A DNA stretch of 10,189 bases from the NCBI GenBank assembly GCA_023264075.1, contig JALQTG010000079.1, positions 1 to 10,189 on the forward strand, read 5' to 3'. This document shows, in pieces, positions 1 to 7,629 of this stretch. The number at the start of each line of letters is the position of its first letter. The stretch's first letter is position 1. The DNA comes from Crocinitomicaceae bacterium (GTDB lineage: Bacteria; Bacteroidota; Bacteroidia; Flavobacteriales_D; Crocinitomicaceae). The notes beneath the pieces are model-generated. The model worked only from the letters and a program-made list of their open reading frames with translations. It was not told where the DNA came from and did no database searches. Both the position numbers and the translations under genes were made by a program.

Positions 1-672
1 TTTAATGGTATAGAAATCGAGGTTATTGGTCGCATCAAAGGATTCCCCTGTAACGTAAACATTGTTTGCCGCATCTATCGTCAAGGCATTGATGACATCC
101 CGCCCTGAAGGAATAAAGGTAGATGCCCAGTTTTGGGTTCCTGTTGAAGATACTGAAATGGTTACAAAGTCTTGGTCTGCAGCAGTAGCCTCGCGCGCCC
201 CACCGAGAATCACATTGTTATTTCCATCGATTCCTACTGCATTACAAAGGTCAAACCGTGTGGTTCCGGAATAGGTGTAAAGCCATGTTTGAGTACCAGT
301 TAGGCCGTTAATTTTTAACGCCATAATATCATAATCTGTCGAACCTGTTTGATGAAATCCGCCAACAATAACATCATTATTTGCATCAAGTACAATTCCC
401 GTAGCATCATCCCATCCATTGAAAGAGCCATTATAGGTATTTGTCCAGAGCTCCACTCCCTCGGGGTCGTATTTGGCTGTCACGATGTCGAAATTACTCC
501 CATTAAATGCTGTTCCTGTAACGTAGCTGTTTCCTGCTGCATCAATGACTATCCCGCGTGTAAAATCAGATTGCGACGAGTAGTCTAAACGCGATTCCCA
601 TTGCACGTTTACTTGTCCGATAATAAACATAGAGGTGTTTAATAATAAAAAGAAGAGGAGTAATTGTTTCAT
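1..672 (-). CDS. Exported SBBP-repeat (beta-propeller-like) protein, 5' part only
   Basis: This is an open frame of 224 codons that starts at the ATG complementary to 670-672 and runs off the left edge without a stop, so the C-terminus is missing. Residues 1-19 form a signal peptide (MKQLLLFFLLLNTSMFIIG, then Q). The rest consists of repeats of about 52 residues with the pattern I-x-D-x-x-x-N-x-x-V-x-G, then D-(F/Y)-x-T/A-x-K, G-x-x-x-W, and Y. Repeat Asp residues fall at 44, 96, 149 and 200, spaced 52, 53 and 51. This matches SBBP-type repeats found in large secreted Bacteroidota proteins, which are predicted to fold as beta-propeller blades. The start is the first Met before the signal peptide. 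Many such proteins end in a T9SS sorting domain, but that part lies outside the window. The exact function is unknown. The gene is transcribed away from the adhesin operon. Confidence 0.85.
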   Translation of the reverse strand, partial: MKQLLLFFLLLNTSMFIIGQVNVQWESRLDYSSQSDFTRGIVIDAAGNSYVTGTAFNGSNFDIVTAKYDPEGVELWTNTYNGSFNGWDDATGIVLDANNDVIVGGFHQTGSTDYDIMALKINGLTGTQTWLYTYSGTTRFDLCNAVGIDGNNNVILGGAREATAADQDFVTISVSSTGTQNWASTFIPSGRDVINALTIDAANNVYVTGESFDATNNLDFYTIK

Positions 673-728
673 AGGTCCAAAATATTTTTGATTACCTTGA
701 TTTTCAATTCAAGACGTAATTCAACACG

Positions 729-736
729 CAAAAGTA
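729..736 (-). promoter_or_regulatory. Candidate -7 box for the SBBP-repeat gene
   Basis: Read on the minus strand, 736-729 is TACTTTTG, a match to the Bacteroidota -7 consensus TAnnTTTG. It lies 56 bp upstream of the start codon, which would leave a leader of about 50 nt. I find no convincing TTTG -33 element at the expected distance (around 756-761), so this is only a candidate. A-rich DNA at 740-754 lies just upstream of it in the direction of transcription. Confidence 0.4.
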
Positions 737-781
737 AGGAAAAAAAAATATAAATTCCTGTTAATCGAAAAAATTCAACTT

Positions 782-793
782 ATCATCGATGAT
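782..793. repeat. Perfect 12-bp palindrome beside the adhesin promoter
   Basis: ATCATCGATGAT is its own reverse complement over all 12 bases. The symmetry stops at 781/794. It ends one base before the TTTG (-33) element of the rightward promoter. That position would suit a dimeric regulator, but no regulator is encoded nearby, so an operator role is inference only. Confidence 0.4.
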
Positions 794-794
794 G

Positions 795-826
795 TTTGGT
801 GGTTAGTCAAAATATATCTATCTTTG
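795..826 (+). promoter_or_regulatory. Bacteroidota-type promoter of the adhesin operon
   Basis: TTTG at 795-798 is followed after 20 bp by TATCTTTG at 819-826. This fits the Bacteroidota housekeeping sigma consensus TTTG-N19-21-TAnnTTTG. Transcription would start near 831-834, giving a leader of about 30 nt before the ATG at 862. The leader (ACTTAAAACAACGAAT) is A-rich and has no Shine-Dalgarno sequence, which is usual in this phylum. Confidence 0.7.
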
Positions 827-861
827 CTCGTTGAATTTCAACGCTACTTAAAACAACGAAT

Positions 862-3800
862 ATGAAGTTTTTGCTATTGCTTTTGAGCCTTGTTGCATTA
901 TCATTTCAATTGTCCGCTACACACGTTATTGGTGGAAGTATGACATATGAGCATTTGGGAGGGTCTTCTTATAATGTGAAATTGAAGCTGTACCGAGATT
1001 GTGCTCCAGGAAACTTTGCTTTTCCTACAAGTGTGGATATTGAGGTTCGTTACGGAAACGGTGCAACGGCTGGTTTGGCATTTACCTTTTTTTCGATGCC
1101 TCGATTAGGTATTGTTCAATTGGATCCACCGTTGGATTCATGTGCTGTAGATCCAGGTATTTGTGTTGAAGAAGCTGTGTTTTCAAGTGTGATTAGTTTA
1201 CCACCTTCCACTAATGGTTATCATTTGTATTGGGGGTTGTGTTGTCGAAATGGTTCTGTACAGAATATCGTTGATCCGCTGAACGTGACAGAGATGTTTC
1301 ATACTTACATTCCGAATAATTCTGTTTTATTGACCAACTCCTCGCCTTCTTGGACAAATTTCCCTCCTGTATTTGTTTGTCAAGGACAAGATGTTGATTT
1401 TGATCATTCAGCTACAGATGCAGATGGGGACTCTTTAGTATATTCATTATATACACCTTATCAGGATAATGTGCCTACTTATAATGGTAACCCTGTACCT
1501 GATAATATACAATTCACACCTGTACCTTGGGAGATTGGATTTTCTGCGAATAACCCATTGAATGTATCTGGCACACCGCTAGTGATTGATCCAACGACTG
1601 GGTTGCTCTCTGGAATTCCAGAGGATGTAGGTCAGTTTATCGTAGGGATTAAATGTGAAGAGTACCGTGACGGGGTTAAGATAGGGGTTATTATTCGTGA
1701 TTTTCAGTTCAACGTGGTTGTTTGTCCTCCTCTAAAGGAGGCAGGTATAGGACCGATACTTGATTGTGATGGAATTGATGTTCAAATGAACAATGCTTCA
1801 AGTCCTGGAGCGGAAGATTTTTACTGGGATTTTGGTGATGCATCACCTGGTGTTTTTGGTGTTGCACCAACGCATACCTTTCCAGGTGTAGGAGACTATT
1901 TAATTACGTTAATTGCGCAATACGGAACAGTATGTGCGGATACAGCAACCTATTTATATCGCGTAGGGGGAGTTACTGGAACAATTAACTTCCAGGATTC
2001 TGTGTGTATCAGTAATACGGTTAATTTCTCTGAATCTTCTGTTGTAGATGGGAATATGGTTGTGAACTCTTGGCAGTGGAACTTTGGTGATGGAAGTCCG
2101 ATTAGTACTGTACCAAATCCATCTCATAATTATTCGACTTCTGGTGATATTAATGTCTCTTTAATAGTAGGTACAGATGCTGGATGTTATGATACCATTA
2201 CTGAACCGTTGTTTGTTCAGGGGTTACCCAATGCAAATGTTGGCCCGGATACAACCGCTTGTTTTAATAACCCGAATATTAGTCTGAATGGTTTGGTAAA
2301 TAATGCTCAAGGCGGCGTTTGGGTAGGAAATGGAGGTGTGTTTACTCCGAATACAATAGATTTGAATGCTAGTTACGACCCTTCAGCTGCGGAAATCAGC
2401 GCGGGCTTTACATGGATTATTTTATCCACTACTGGAAATGGCTTTTGTCCTTCCAACCAAGATTCGTTACGGATTGATTTTATTGATGGACCAACCGTCA
2501 CTGCTGGCCCCGATTTAGAAGTCTGTTCAGACACTTCTGCTGTGCCGGTTAGTGCTACTTTTCAGTTCGCTGGAGGTGTAGAGTGGTTTGTAACGACAGG
2601 TGCTGGTACTTTTACCAATCCCTTAGCGGCGAATACCAGTTATATTCCTGGTGCAGCTGATTTGGCCAATGACTCTGTCGTTGTGTACGTGCAAACAATT
2701 ATTAATGGAAATTGCTTTGGTCAGACCGATTCGCTCACCATTTATTTCTTTGATCCACCAACAATTTCATTGGTTCATCCGGATACAATTTGCGCAAACA
2801 ATCCGTTTGTAGTGAATTCTAATGCCACAACAGGTAGTGGAATTTGGTCAACTTCAGGCGATGGTGCATTTATTCAGGATACTTCAGTTACAACAATTTA
2901 CAACCACGGAGCGGGAGATTTAACGAATGGGGCTGTTCAGATTTTTTATGAGACGACCAACAATGGAGGATGTCAGATTCAGCGCGATACTATCAATGTA
3001 GTTATTATTCCATCTCCAGAAGTTACTTTTACGCATACCGTGGTTTGTTATGGCACGGAGACAGACTTTATAAGCAACGTTGTTTCGTCGGAGCCGATTG
3101 TTGGTTATTCGTGGACCCTGGACGGAGCGGAATTCGCTACAAGTGCCAATCCATCGTTTGAAATTCCGCTAGTGGATACCAATGATATTACGTTAATTGT
3201 CGTTTCTCAGAACGGGTGTGCGGACACAATTACATTGCCTGTTTCAACGTATTATTTACCATCGGTTGCATTTGCATCGCCGGCGCCGTGTTTGAATGGA
3301 GGTACCCAGTTCTTTGATGAAACCACGGTGACAGGAGGGAGTGCGGCGCTTTGGGACTGGTCATTTGGTGATGGCGGCGGCTCAACGGAGCAGGATCCTA
3401 TCTATCAATATGGTGCTTCTGGTACATATAACGTTACACTTATTGTGACGACTGATCAAGGATGTGTGGATTCAATTACGAATACAACAGAGATATACCC
3501 TGGTCCAACTGCCGATTTTTCAAACGATCCTGCGTTTGCCAACGTCTTTCAGAACATTAATTTTACAGATTTATCTACAAGTGATTTCCCTATTGTGAGT
3601 TGGTTCTGGGATTTTGCAGATGGTAATTCTTCAACTGATCAAAATGCGTCGCATAATTTTAATGAAGGAGGAGATTATGATGTACTGCTAATTGTGGAAG
3701 ATGAAAATGGTTGTGTGGATACAGCAAATAATATCGTTCACATTTACTTACCACCAGTGGTGCCTTCTGGATTTTCTCCAAATGGAGATAATAACAATGA

Positions 3801-4020
3801 TTTCTTGTATGTTTATGGAGGTCCTTTCACAACGTTAGAATTTAAAATCTACAATAATTGGGGAGAAGTAATTTTCGAATCGAATGACGCGTCCATTGGT
3901 TGGGATGGTAAATACAAGGATATTGATCAACCCATTGGTGTTTTTGTTTGGACGGTGAAGGCAACCACTTCTGATGGAACCTTACACGAAATTTCAGGAG
4001 ATACTTCATTAATTAGATAG
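862..4020 (+). CDS. SprB-like multi-PKD/Ig-like surface adhesin with T9SS type B C-terminal domain
   Basis: This 1052-residue protein has a signal peptide at 1-19 (cleavage after LSA). The N-terminal module (20-290) begins THVIGG, contains YRDC at 44-47 and D-A-D-G-D at 186-190, and has eight cysteines. PKD domains follow at about 293-375 (YWDFGD at 321-326) and 378-453 (WNFGDG at 406-411). Three Ig-like repeats of about 90 residues start near 455, 543 and 632. Then come a degenerate PKD (719-800, WTLDG core) and two more PKDs (800-881, WSFGDG at 833-838; 883-965, WDFADG at 916-921). Residues 966-1052 form the CHU_C / 'gliding motility-associated C-terminal' domain (VPSGFSPNGDNNNDF, then W-G-x-x-I-F-E, W-D-G-K, P-x-G-V-F-V-W). 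In known cases this domain directs secretion and surface retention through the type IX system with a SprF partner, and the next gene encodes such a partner. The likely role is a surface adhesin or filament; the ligand is unknown. It is far shorter than SprB, so a role in gliding itself is not shown. Confidence 0.92.
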   Translation: MKFLLLLLSLVALSFQLSATHVIGGSMTYEHLGGSSYNVKLKLYRDCAPGNFAFPTSVDIEVRYGNGATAGLAFTFFSMPRLGIVQLDPPLDSCAVDPGICVEEAVFSSVISLPPSTNGYHLYWGLCCRNGSVQNIVDPLNVTEMFHTYIPNNSVLLTNSSPSWTNFPPVFVCQGQDVDFDHSATDADGDSLVYSLYTPYQDNVPTYNGNPVPDNIQFTPVPWEIGFSANNPLNVSGTPLVIDPTTGLLSGIPEDVGQFIVGIKCEEYRDGVKIGVIIRDFQFNVVVCPPLKEAGIGPILDCDGIDVQMNNASSPGAEDFYWDFGDASPGVFGVAPTHTFPGVGDYLITLIAQYGTVCADTATYLYRVGGVTGTINFQDSVCISNTVNFSESSVVDGNMVVNSWQWNFGDGSPISTVPNPSHNYSTSGDINVSLIVGTDAGCYDTITEPLFVQGLPNANVGPDTTACFNNPNISLNGLVNNAQGGVWVGNGGVFTPNTIDLNASYDPSAAEISAGFTWIILSTTGNGFCPSNQDSLRIDFIDGPTVTAGPDLEVCSDTSAVPVSATFQFAGGVEWFVTTGAGTFTNPLAANTSYIPGAADLANDSVVVYVQTIINGNCFGQTDSLTIYFFDPPTISLVHPDTICANNPFVVNSNATTGSGIWSTSGDGAFIQDTSVTTIYNHGAGDLTNGAVQIFYETTNNGGCQIQRDTINVVIIPSPEVTFTHTVVCYGTETDFISNVVSSEPIVGYSWTLDGAEFATSANPSFEIPLVDTNDITLIVVSQNGCADTITLPVSTYYLPSVAFASPAPCLNGGTQFFDETTVTGGSAALWDWSFGDGGGSTEQDPIYQYGASGTYNVTLIVTTDQGCVDSITNTTEIYPGPTADFSNDPAFANVFQNINFTDLSTSDFPIVSWFWDFADGNSSTDQNASHNFNEGGDYDVLLIVEDENGCVDTANNIVHIYLPPVVPSGFSPNGDNNNDFLYVYGGPFTTLEFKIYNNWGEVIFESNDASIGWDGKYKDIDQPIGVFVWTVKATTSDGTLHEISGDTSLIR

Positions 4021-4029
4021 AACGTAACC

Positions 4030-5034
4030 ATGATAACTAGTAAAAGATTTGTTTTAGGTTGGTGTATTTTGATGGTGTTCCGATTGAACGCTCAAGATTT
4101 TCACTTATCGCAGTATGACGCGGCTGCGTTGAATACCAACCCCGCGTTGACGGGTATGTTTGAAGGTAAGCATCGGATACACACGCATTATCGTACACAG
4201 TGGTCAGCCGTGGCTACGCGACCGTTTCAGACAGGAGTTGTCAGTTTTGACACGCGATTGAATAAAAAGTGGAGTCTAGGCGTGCAAGTGCTAAACTATA
4301 ATGCAGGTGCAGGATTTTATAATGCTGCTCAGATTTTACCTTCGATTTCGTATAATATTCCGCTGGATAAAAATAAGTTTCATAGGATTAGTTTTGGTGT
4401 AAGTGCGGGTGTTATTAATAAGTCATTCGATTTTAATGCATTATCCTGGGGGGCACAATATGAACCGACAGCAACTGGAGGACAATTTAATCCCGCAATA
4501 GGATCGGGAGAGACCTTTCCAAGTGGGAGCGTATTAAATTTTGATGCTAATGCAGGGTTGATATACTTTTTTGGTCGACCAGGCTCAAGATTTAATCCAT
4601 TCATTGGTGCTACAGCATTTCATTTAAATCGTCCTGATGAATCCTTTTTCGGGGTTGGCGACTCTCGCTTACCCATGCGCTATCTTGGCCATGCAGGAAT
4701 GCGTATTGGAATTAACGAACGATTATCCGTTATCCCAAAAGTATTTTATATGTATCAGGAGAAAGCCATGGAACTCACCTTTTCGGGTATGCTTCACTAT
4801 TACTTGAAGGGTCCAGATATCTTTTTATTAGGAGGATTCACCTACCGAAATGCAGATGCGGCTATTGTTGATGTAGGTATTAAGTTCGGTGCTTGGCAAG
4901 GTCGACTTTCCTACGATTTTAATATATCTTCTTTGCAACCGGTTTCCAATGGACGTGGAGCGACCGAAATTAGCTTGACCTATATCATGTTTAAATCAGT
5001 GTCTAATCCATTACCAACATGCCCAAGATTATGA
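4030..5034 (+). CDS. PorP/SprF family type IX secretion outer-membrane protein
   Basis: This 334-residue protein has a signal peptide at 1-21 (cleavage NA|QD). The family signature follows: Q-D-F-H-L-S-Q-Y at 22-29, N-x-N-P-A-L-T-G at 35-42, and Y-R-T-Q-W at 54-58. The remainder alternates short amphipathic strands with turns, as expected for an outer-membrane beta-barrel of the PorP/SprF type, and the length is typical. In Flavobacterium, SprF is required for surface delivery of SprB, and copies of sprF-like genes usually sit next to genes for proteins with CHU_C (type B) sorting domains. Here it starts 9 nt after the adhesin stop, so it is most likely the dedicated partner of that adhesin and co-transcribed with it. 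Its last codons overlap the next gene. Because genomes carry many paralogues, I do not assign porP or sprF as the symbol. Confidence 0.92.
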   Translation: MITSKRFVLGWCILMVFRLNAQDFHLSQYDAAALNTNPALTGMFEGKHRIHTHYRTQWSAVATRPFQTGVVSFDTRLNKKWSLGVQVLNYNAGAGFYNAAQILPSISYNIPLDKNKFHRISFGVSAGVINKSFDFNALSWGAQYEPTATGGQFNPAIGSGETFPSGSVLNFDANAGLIYFFGRPGSRFNPFIGATAFHLNRPDESFFGVGDSRLPMRYLGHAGMRIGINERLSVIPKVFYMYQEKAMELTFSGMLHYYLKGPDIFLLGGFTYRNADAAIVDVGIKFGAWQGRLSYDFNISSLQPVSNGRGATEISLTYIMFKSVSNPLPTCPRL

Positions 5035-7124
5035 GAAAGAGTATTTTACTTATCGCAGTTATCCTAATTGGTTTGGCAAGTTTTGGACAAACCAATAAAA
5101 GTCTGATTCAAGACGGTGACAAAGAAATGGAGATGGAGAATTACGCGTCTGCAGTTTATTTCTATTCTCAGGTTATTAATAGATTGGCCAGTGGGAGTGA
5201 TGATCACTTGTATCACCCCTATGGTGTATCTGCGTTTTATAAAGCAGATAAAAAAGGAGGTCCTAACGAATTTGAACCACCTGTAAATCCGAAGAGCGAA
5301 GAGTTGATTGTGTTGCACAAGATATCAGATGCCTACCGACTAGCAAAGGATTATGCGAACGCTGAAAAATGGTATGCTGCTGCAGTTGAATATCCATCTG
5401 ATCAGTTCCCCTACGTGGATTACTTCTATGGTTATTCGCTCATGAAAAATGGGAAATACGAAGAAGCGAAGTTATATTTTGACAAAGTAATGGAGGTTTT
5501 CCCTGAAGAAAATGTCTATCATCAATTGGCACGAGATAAAGAAGGTGACTGTGATTTTGCTATGCGCGACGAGGGAACCTATTCCAACGCGAAAGTTATC
5601 TTATTGGATAGTGTGGTGAACAACGGTTCTACATCTTTTGGGATGATGTATCATCAAAACAGGCTGCTTTTTTCCTCTGCACGACAAGACACATCATTGT
5701 TGGCGGTTACCAAAAGCGCTCCTCTCTTCGAAAGCGATATTTATTTTACAAAATACAATAAAGATGGTACTTACGAAACCCCGCAATGGGTGGAAGGCAT
5801 CAATACTGAGGCCATTGAAGGTGGTGCCACGTTCTCTCCAGATGGTAAAGCGGTCTATTTTACTCGCGTGAATCCGTTGAACCACTACGAATCGAGTATC
5901 TACGTGTCGCGCTTTTTTAACGGTCGTTGGACAGAACCCTTCAAGCTCGGAAAAGACATTAATATGGATGGGTATAAATCGATGACACCAAGTATGGCGG
6001 ATGACGGAAAGACGCTATATTATGCGTCGAATCGTCCAGGAACGATTGGGGGAATGGATATTTGGTTGACTACCATCAATGATGATGGGGAGACGACGGA
6101 GCCTATTAACTTAGGCGAATTCATCAATACCAATGAAGATGAAATCACTCCGTATTATCATCGGAAATCCAAAACTTTGTATTTTTCTTCTGAAGGGCAC
6201 ATTGGTTTCGGGGGTTTAGACGTATTTAAATCGACGATTAACCCCATAACGGAATGGTGGGATACTCCTCAAAATGTGGGTCAGCCAATTAACAGTTCAC
6301 GCGATGATGCTTATTTTGTTTGGGGAGCTGATATGCAAACAGGGTATATGACTTCCGATCGAGATAATTGTGGAGATTGTGACTCTTCGAACACGCTGAA
6401 TGTACATTGTAATAGCATCTACCGCGTGGAGCGACCAGAGATTGTAGTATCGATCAGTGGATATGTATACGATTTCGATACCGATGAGCCTATTCCGGGA
6501 GCAGCAGTAATTTTGAAGGATGTACGTGGCCAATTTGAGGATATTATGTTGAAGGCGGACGACAATGGCTATTATGAGTCCGATTTATTGGTCAATGAGG
6601 AATACTTTATGAAAGCGAGTAAAAAGAAGTACTTCGCAGATGCTGGTATTGAGAATACATTAGGGCTAGTAGAAACTACAGCTCTGCAGCACGACTTCTT
6701 CTTAACGCTGATTCCAACAGGGGAGATTGAAATTAAAGGTATTGAGTATGATTTTGATGCTGCAACCCTACGTCCGCAATCAAAGGTAGAGTTGGATAAA
6801 TTGGTGAACTTCTTGAATTTGAATGCGAGTTTGAAAATTGAGATCCGTTCACACACAGATGAGCGTGGTTCCGATACCTATAACCAAAAATTATCTCAAC
6901 GCCGTGCGCAAAGCGTAGTGGATTACCTTGTGGACAGTGGGATTGAACGTGACCGTTTGGAAGCAAATGGACTCGGTGAGTCAGAGCCTGCGGTTATTCG
7001 TTTGGAAGATGGTAAAGATGTAGAACTTACTCCACAATTTATCAACTCATTGTCAAATGAAGACAAGAAGGAAGAGTATCATCAGCGTAACCGTAGAACC
7101 GCCTTTAAGGTGTTAGCACAATAA
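5031..7124 (+). CDS. PorE-like periplasmic protein: TPR, PD40 propeller, regulatory beta-sandwich, OmpA domain
   Basis: This protein has 697 residues from the ATG at 5031, which overlaps the previous stop as ATGA. An in-frame ATG at 5019 would add four residues. I prefer 5031 because it gives a standard signal peptide (MRKSILLIAVILIGLASFG) and a classic coupled start. TPR-like helices lie at about 25-50, 93-120 and 129-156. PD40/WD40-like blades span about 200-450 (FSPDGK near 268, DDGKTLYYAS near 325, TLYFSSEGHIGFGGLDVF near 380). A carboxypeptidase-regulatory-like beta-sandwich follows at about 471-550 (SGYVYDFDTDEPIPGAAV). The C-terminal OmpA domain (564-697) has H-T-D-E-R-G, with Asp610 and Arg625 spaced as in peptidoglycan-binding OmpA domains, and ends in N-R-R-T-A-F-K-V-L. 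This is the domain order of PorE, a T9SS protein linking the outer-membrane complex to the cell wall. Unlike PorE it has no lipobox cysteine. Inferred role: peptidoglycan tether for the SprF-adhesin pair. Confidence 0.9.
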   Translation: MRKSILLIAVILIGLASFGQTNKSLIQDGDKEMEMENYASAVYFYSQVINRLASGSDDHLYHPYGVSAFYKADKKGGPNEFEPPVNPKSEELIVLHKISDAYRLAKDYANAEKWYAAAVEYPSDQFPYVDYFYGYSLMKNGKYEEAKLYFDKVMEVFPEENVYHQLARDKEGDCDFAMRDEGTYSNAKVILLDSVVNNGSTSFGMMYHQNRLLFSSARQDTSLLAVTKSAPLFESDIYFTKYNKDGTYETPQWVEGINTEAIEGGATFSPDGKAVYFTRVNPLNHYESSIYVSRFFNGRWTEPFKLGKDINMDGYKSMTPSMADDGKTLYYASNRPGTIGGMDIWLTTINDDGETTEPINLGEFINTNEDEITPYYHRKSKTLYFSSEGHIGFGGLDVFKSTINPITEWWDTPQNVGQPINSSRDDAYFVWGADMQTGYMTSDRDNCGDCDSSNTLNVHCNSIYRVERPEIVVSISGYVYDFDTDEPIPGAAVILKDVRGQFEDIMLKADDNGYYESDLLVNEEYFMKASKKKYFADAGIENTLGLVETTALQHDFFLTLIPTGEIEIKGIEYDFDAATLRPQSKVELDKLVNFLNLNASLKIEIRSHTDERGSDTYNQKLSQRRAQSVVDYLVDSGIERDRLEANGLGESEPAVIRLEDGKDVELTPQFINSLSNEDKKEEYHQRNRRTAFKVLAQ

Positions 7125-7154
7125 ATGTTCAATGCATTCACTAAATAATAAATT

Positions 7155-7556
7155 ATGACAGAAACATTCGACAATCCAACCAGTAACGATCCAATTGCAG
7201 ATAAGACAGTTGGAATTCTAGCGTATGTAACATTAATTGGTTTCATTATCGCCCTTGTTTTGAACCAAAATAAGGAAGGCGAAGAAAAACGCTTTGGTGC
7301 ATTTCACCTCAGACAAGCTCTTGGTTTAATTATTTTTTCTATTGGGATTTTCATTGGATTTACCATCTTAACAACGATTGTTGCAATGATCAGCTTTTCT
7401 TTACTAGCCATATTTTCGTTGCTATCTACACTGATTTGGTTAGGCTTTTTAGCGTTACTAATCTTGGGAATAGTAAACGCTGCAAACGGACAGTTCAAAG
7501 AGATTCCTGTAAGTGGGGGATTATCTTCTAAAATGTTAGGAAAAGCATTTGAATAA
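7155..7556 (+). CDS. DUF4870 (Tic20-like) small membrane protein
   Basis: This 133-residue protein has a short polar N-terminus and a hydrophobic segment at about 18-37. A conserved-looking amphipathic stretch FGAFHLRQALGL follows at 47-58, then continuous hydrophobic sequence at 57-80 and 81-107, enough for two or three more helices, and a polar tail. 'ILAYVTLIGFIIAL' plus 'FHLRQALGL' is characteristic of the DUF4870 family, whose members are sometimes labelled Tic20-like. The biochemical function of the family is not known to me. The gene starts 30 nt after the PorE-like gene with no terminator or TAnnTTTG box between them, so it may be the last gene of the same transcript. It is followed by a strong terminator. 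Nothing in it indicates a direct role in type IX secretion. Confidence 0.85.
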   Translation: MTETFDNPTSNDPIADKTVGILAYVTLIGFIIALVLNQNKEGEEKRFGAFHLRQALGLIIFSIGIFIGFTILTTIVAMISFSLLAIFSLLSTLIWLGFLALLILGIVNAANGQFKEIPVSGGLSSKMLGKAFE

Positions 7557-7577
7557 TTGAAACTCGGATAAATTATG

Positions 7578-7607
7578 AAACCGCTTCGTTGTTGAAGCGG
7601 TTTTTTT
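7578..7607 (+). terminator. Intrinsic terminator after the DUF4870 gene
   Basis: AAACCGCTTC (7578-7587) pairs perfectly with GAAGCGGTTT (7594-7603) around a 6-nt loop, GTTGTT. The 10-bp stem runs into a tract of seven T at 7601-7607. It lies 22 nt after the DUF4870 stop and before hisS, so it ends the rightward adhesin operon. The left side lacks a comparable long A-tract, so function in the opposite direction is doubtful. Confidence 0.92.
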
Positions 7608-7614
7608 ATTTTTG
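7607..7614 (+). promoter_or_regulatory. hisS: Candidate -7 box of the hisS-hutH unit
   Basis: TATTTTTG matches the Bacteroidota -7 consensus TAnnTTTG. It begins at the last T of the preceding terminator tract. Transcription would begin near 7620, leaving only about 10 nt before the hisS ATG at 7630. The upstream -33 element is poor: TTCG at 7585-7588 with an 18-bp gap is the best I see, and it lies inside the terminator stem. There is no room for a T-box or attenuator leader. Confidence 0.5.
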
Positions 7615-7629
7615 TACAAAATTTAATGA

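Noticed and set aside
349..588. 79-codon plus-strand open frame
   Set aside because: It lies antisense within the SBBP-repeat gene, whose minus-strand frame shows clear repeats and a signal peptide. The plus-strand product has no recognisable features.
2221..3000. Tandem DNA repeat in the adhesin gene
   Set aside because: The three Ig-like units are similar only at protein level. I see no near-identical DNA repeats that would suggest recent duplication or slippage.
5019..5030. Upstream ATG as the start of the PorE-like gene
   Set aside because: It is possible, but it adds MPKI ahead of an already complete signal peptide and requires a 16-nt overlap. The ATGA at 5031 is the more usual coupled start. 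Left as an alternative.
6572..6966. Two overlapping minus-strand frames opposite the OmpA domain
   Set aside because: They are antisense to a conserved OmpA coding region and have no start context or family resemblance.
7604..7629. T-box, riboswitch or attenuator controlling hisS
   Set aside because: The hairpin in front of hisS precedes the predicted transcription start and is explained as the terminator of the previous operon. The remaining leader is too short for any such element.
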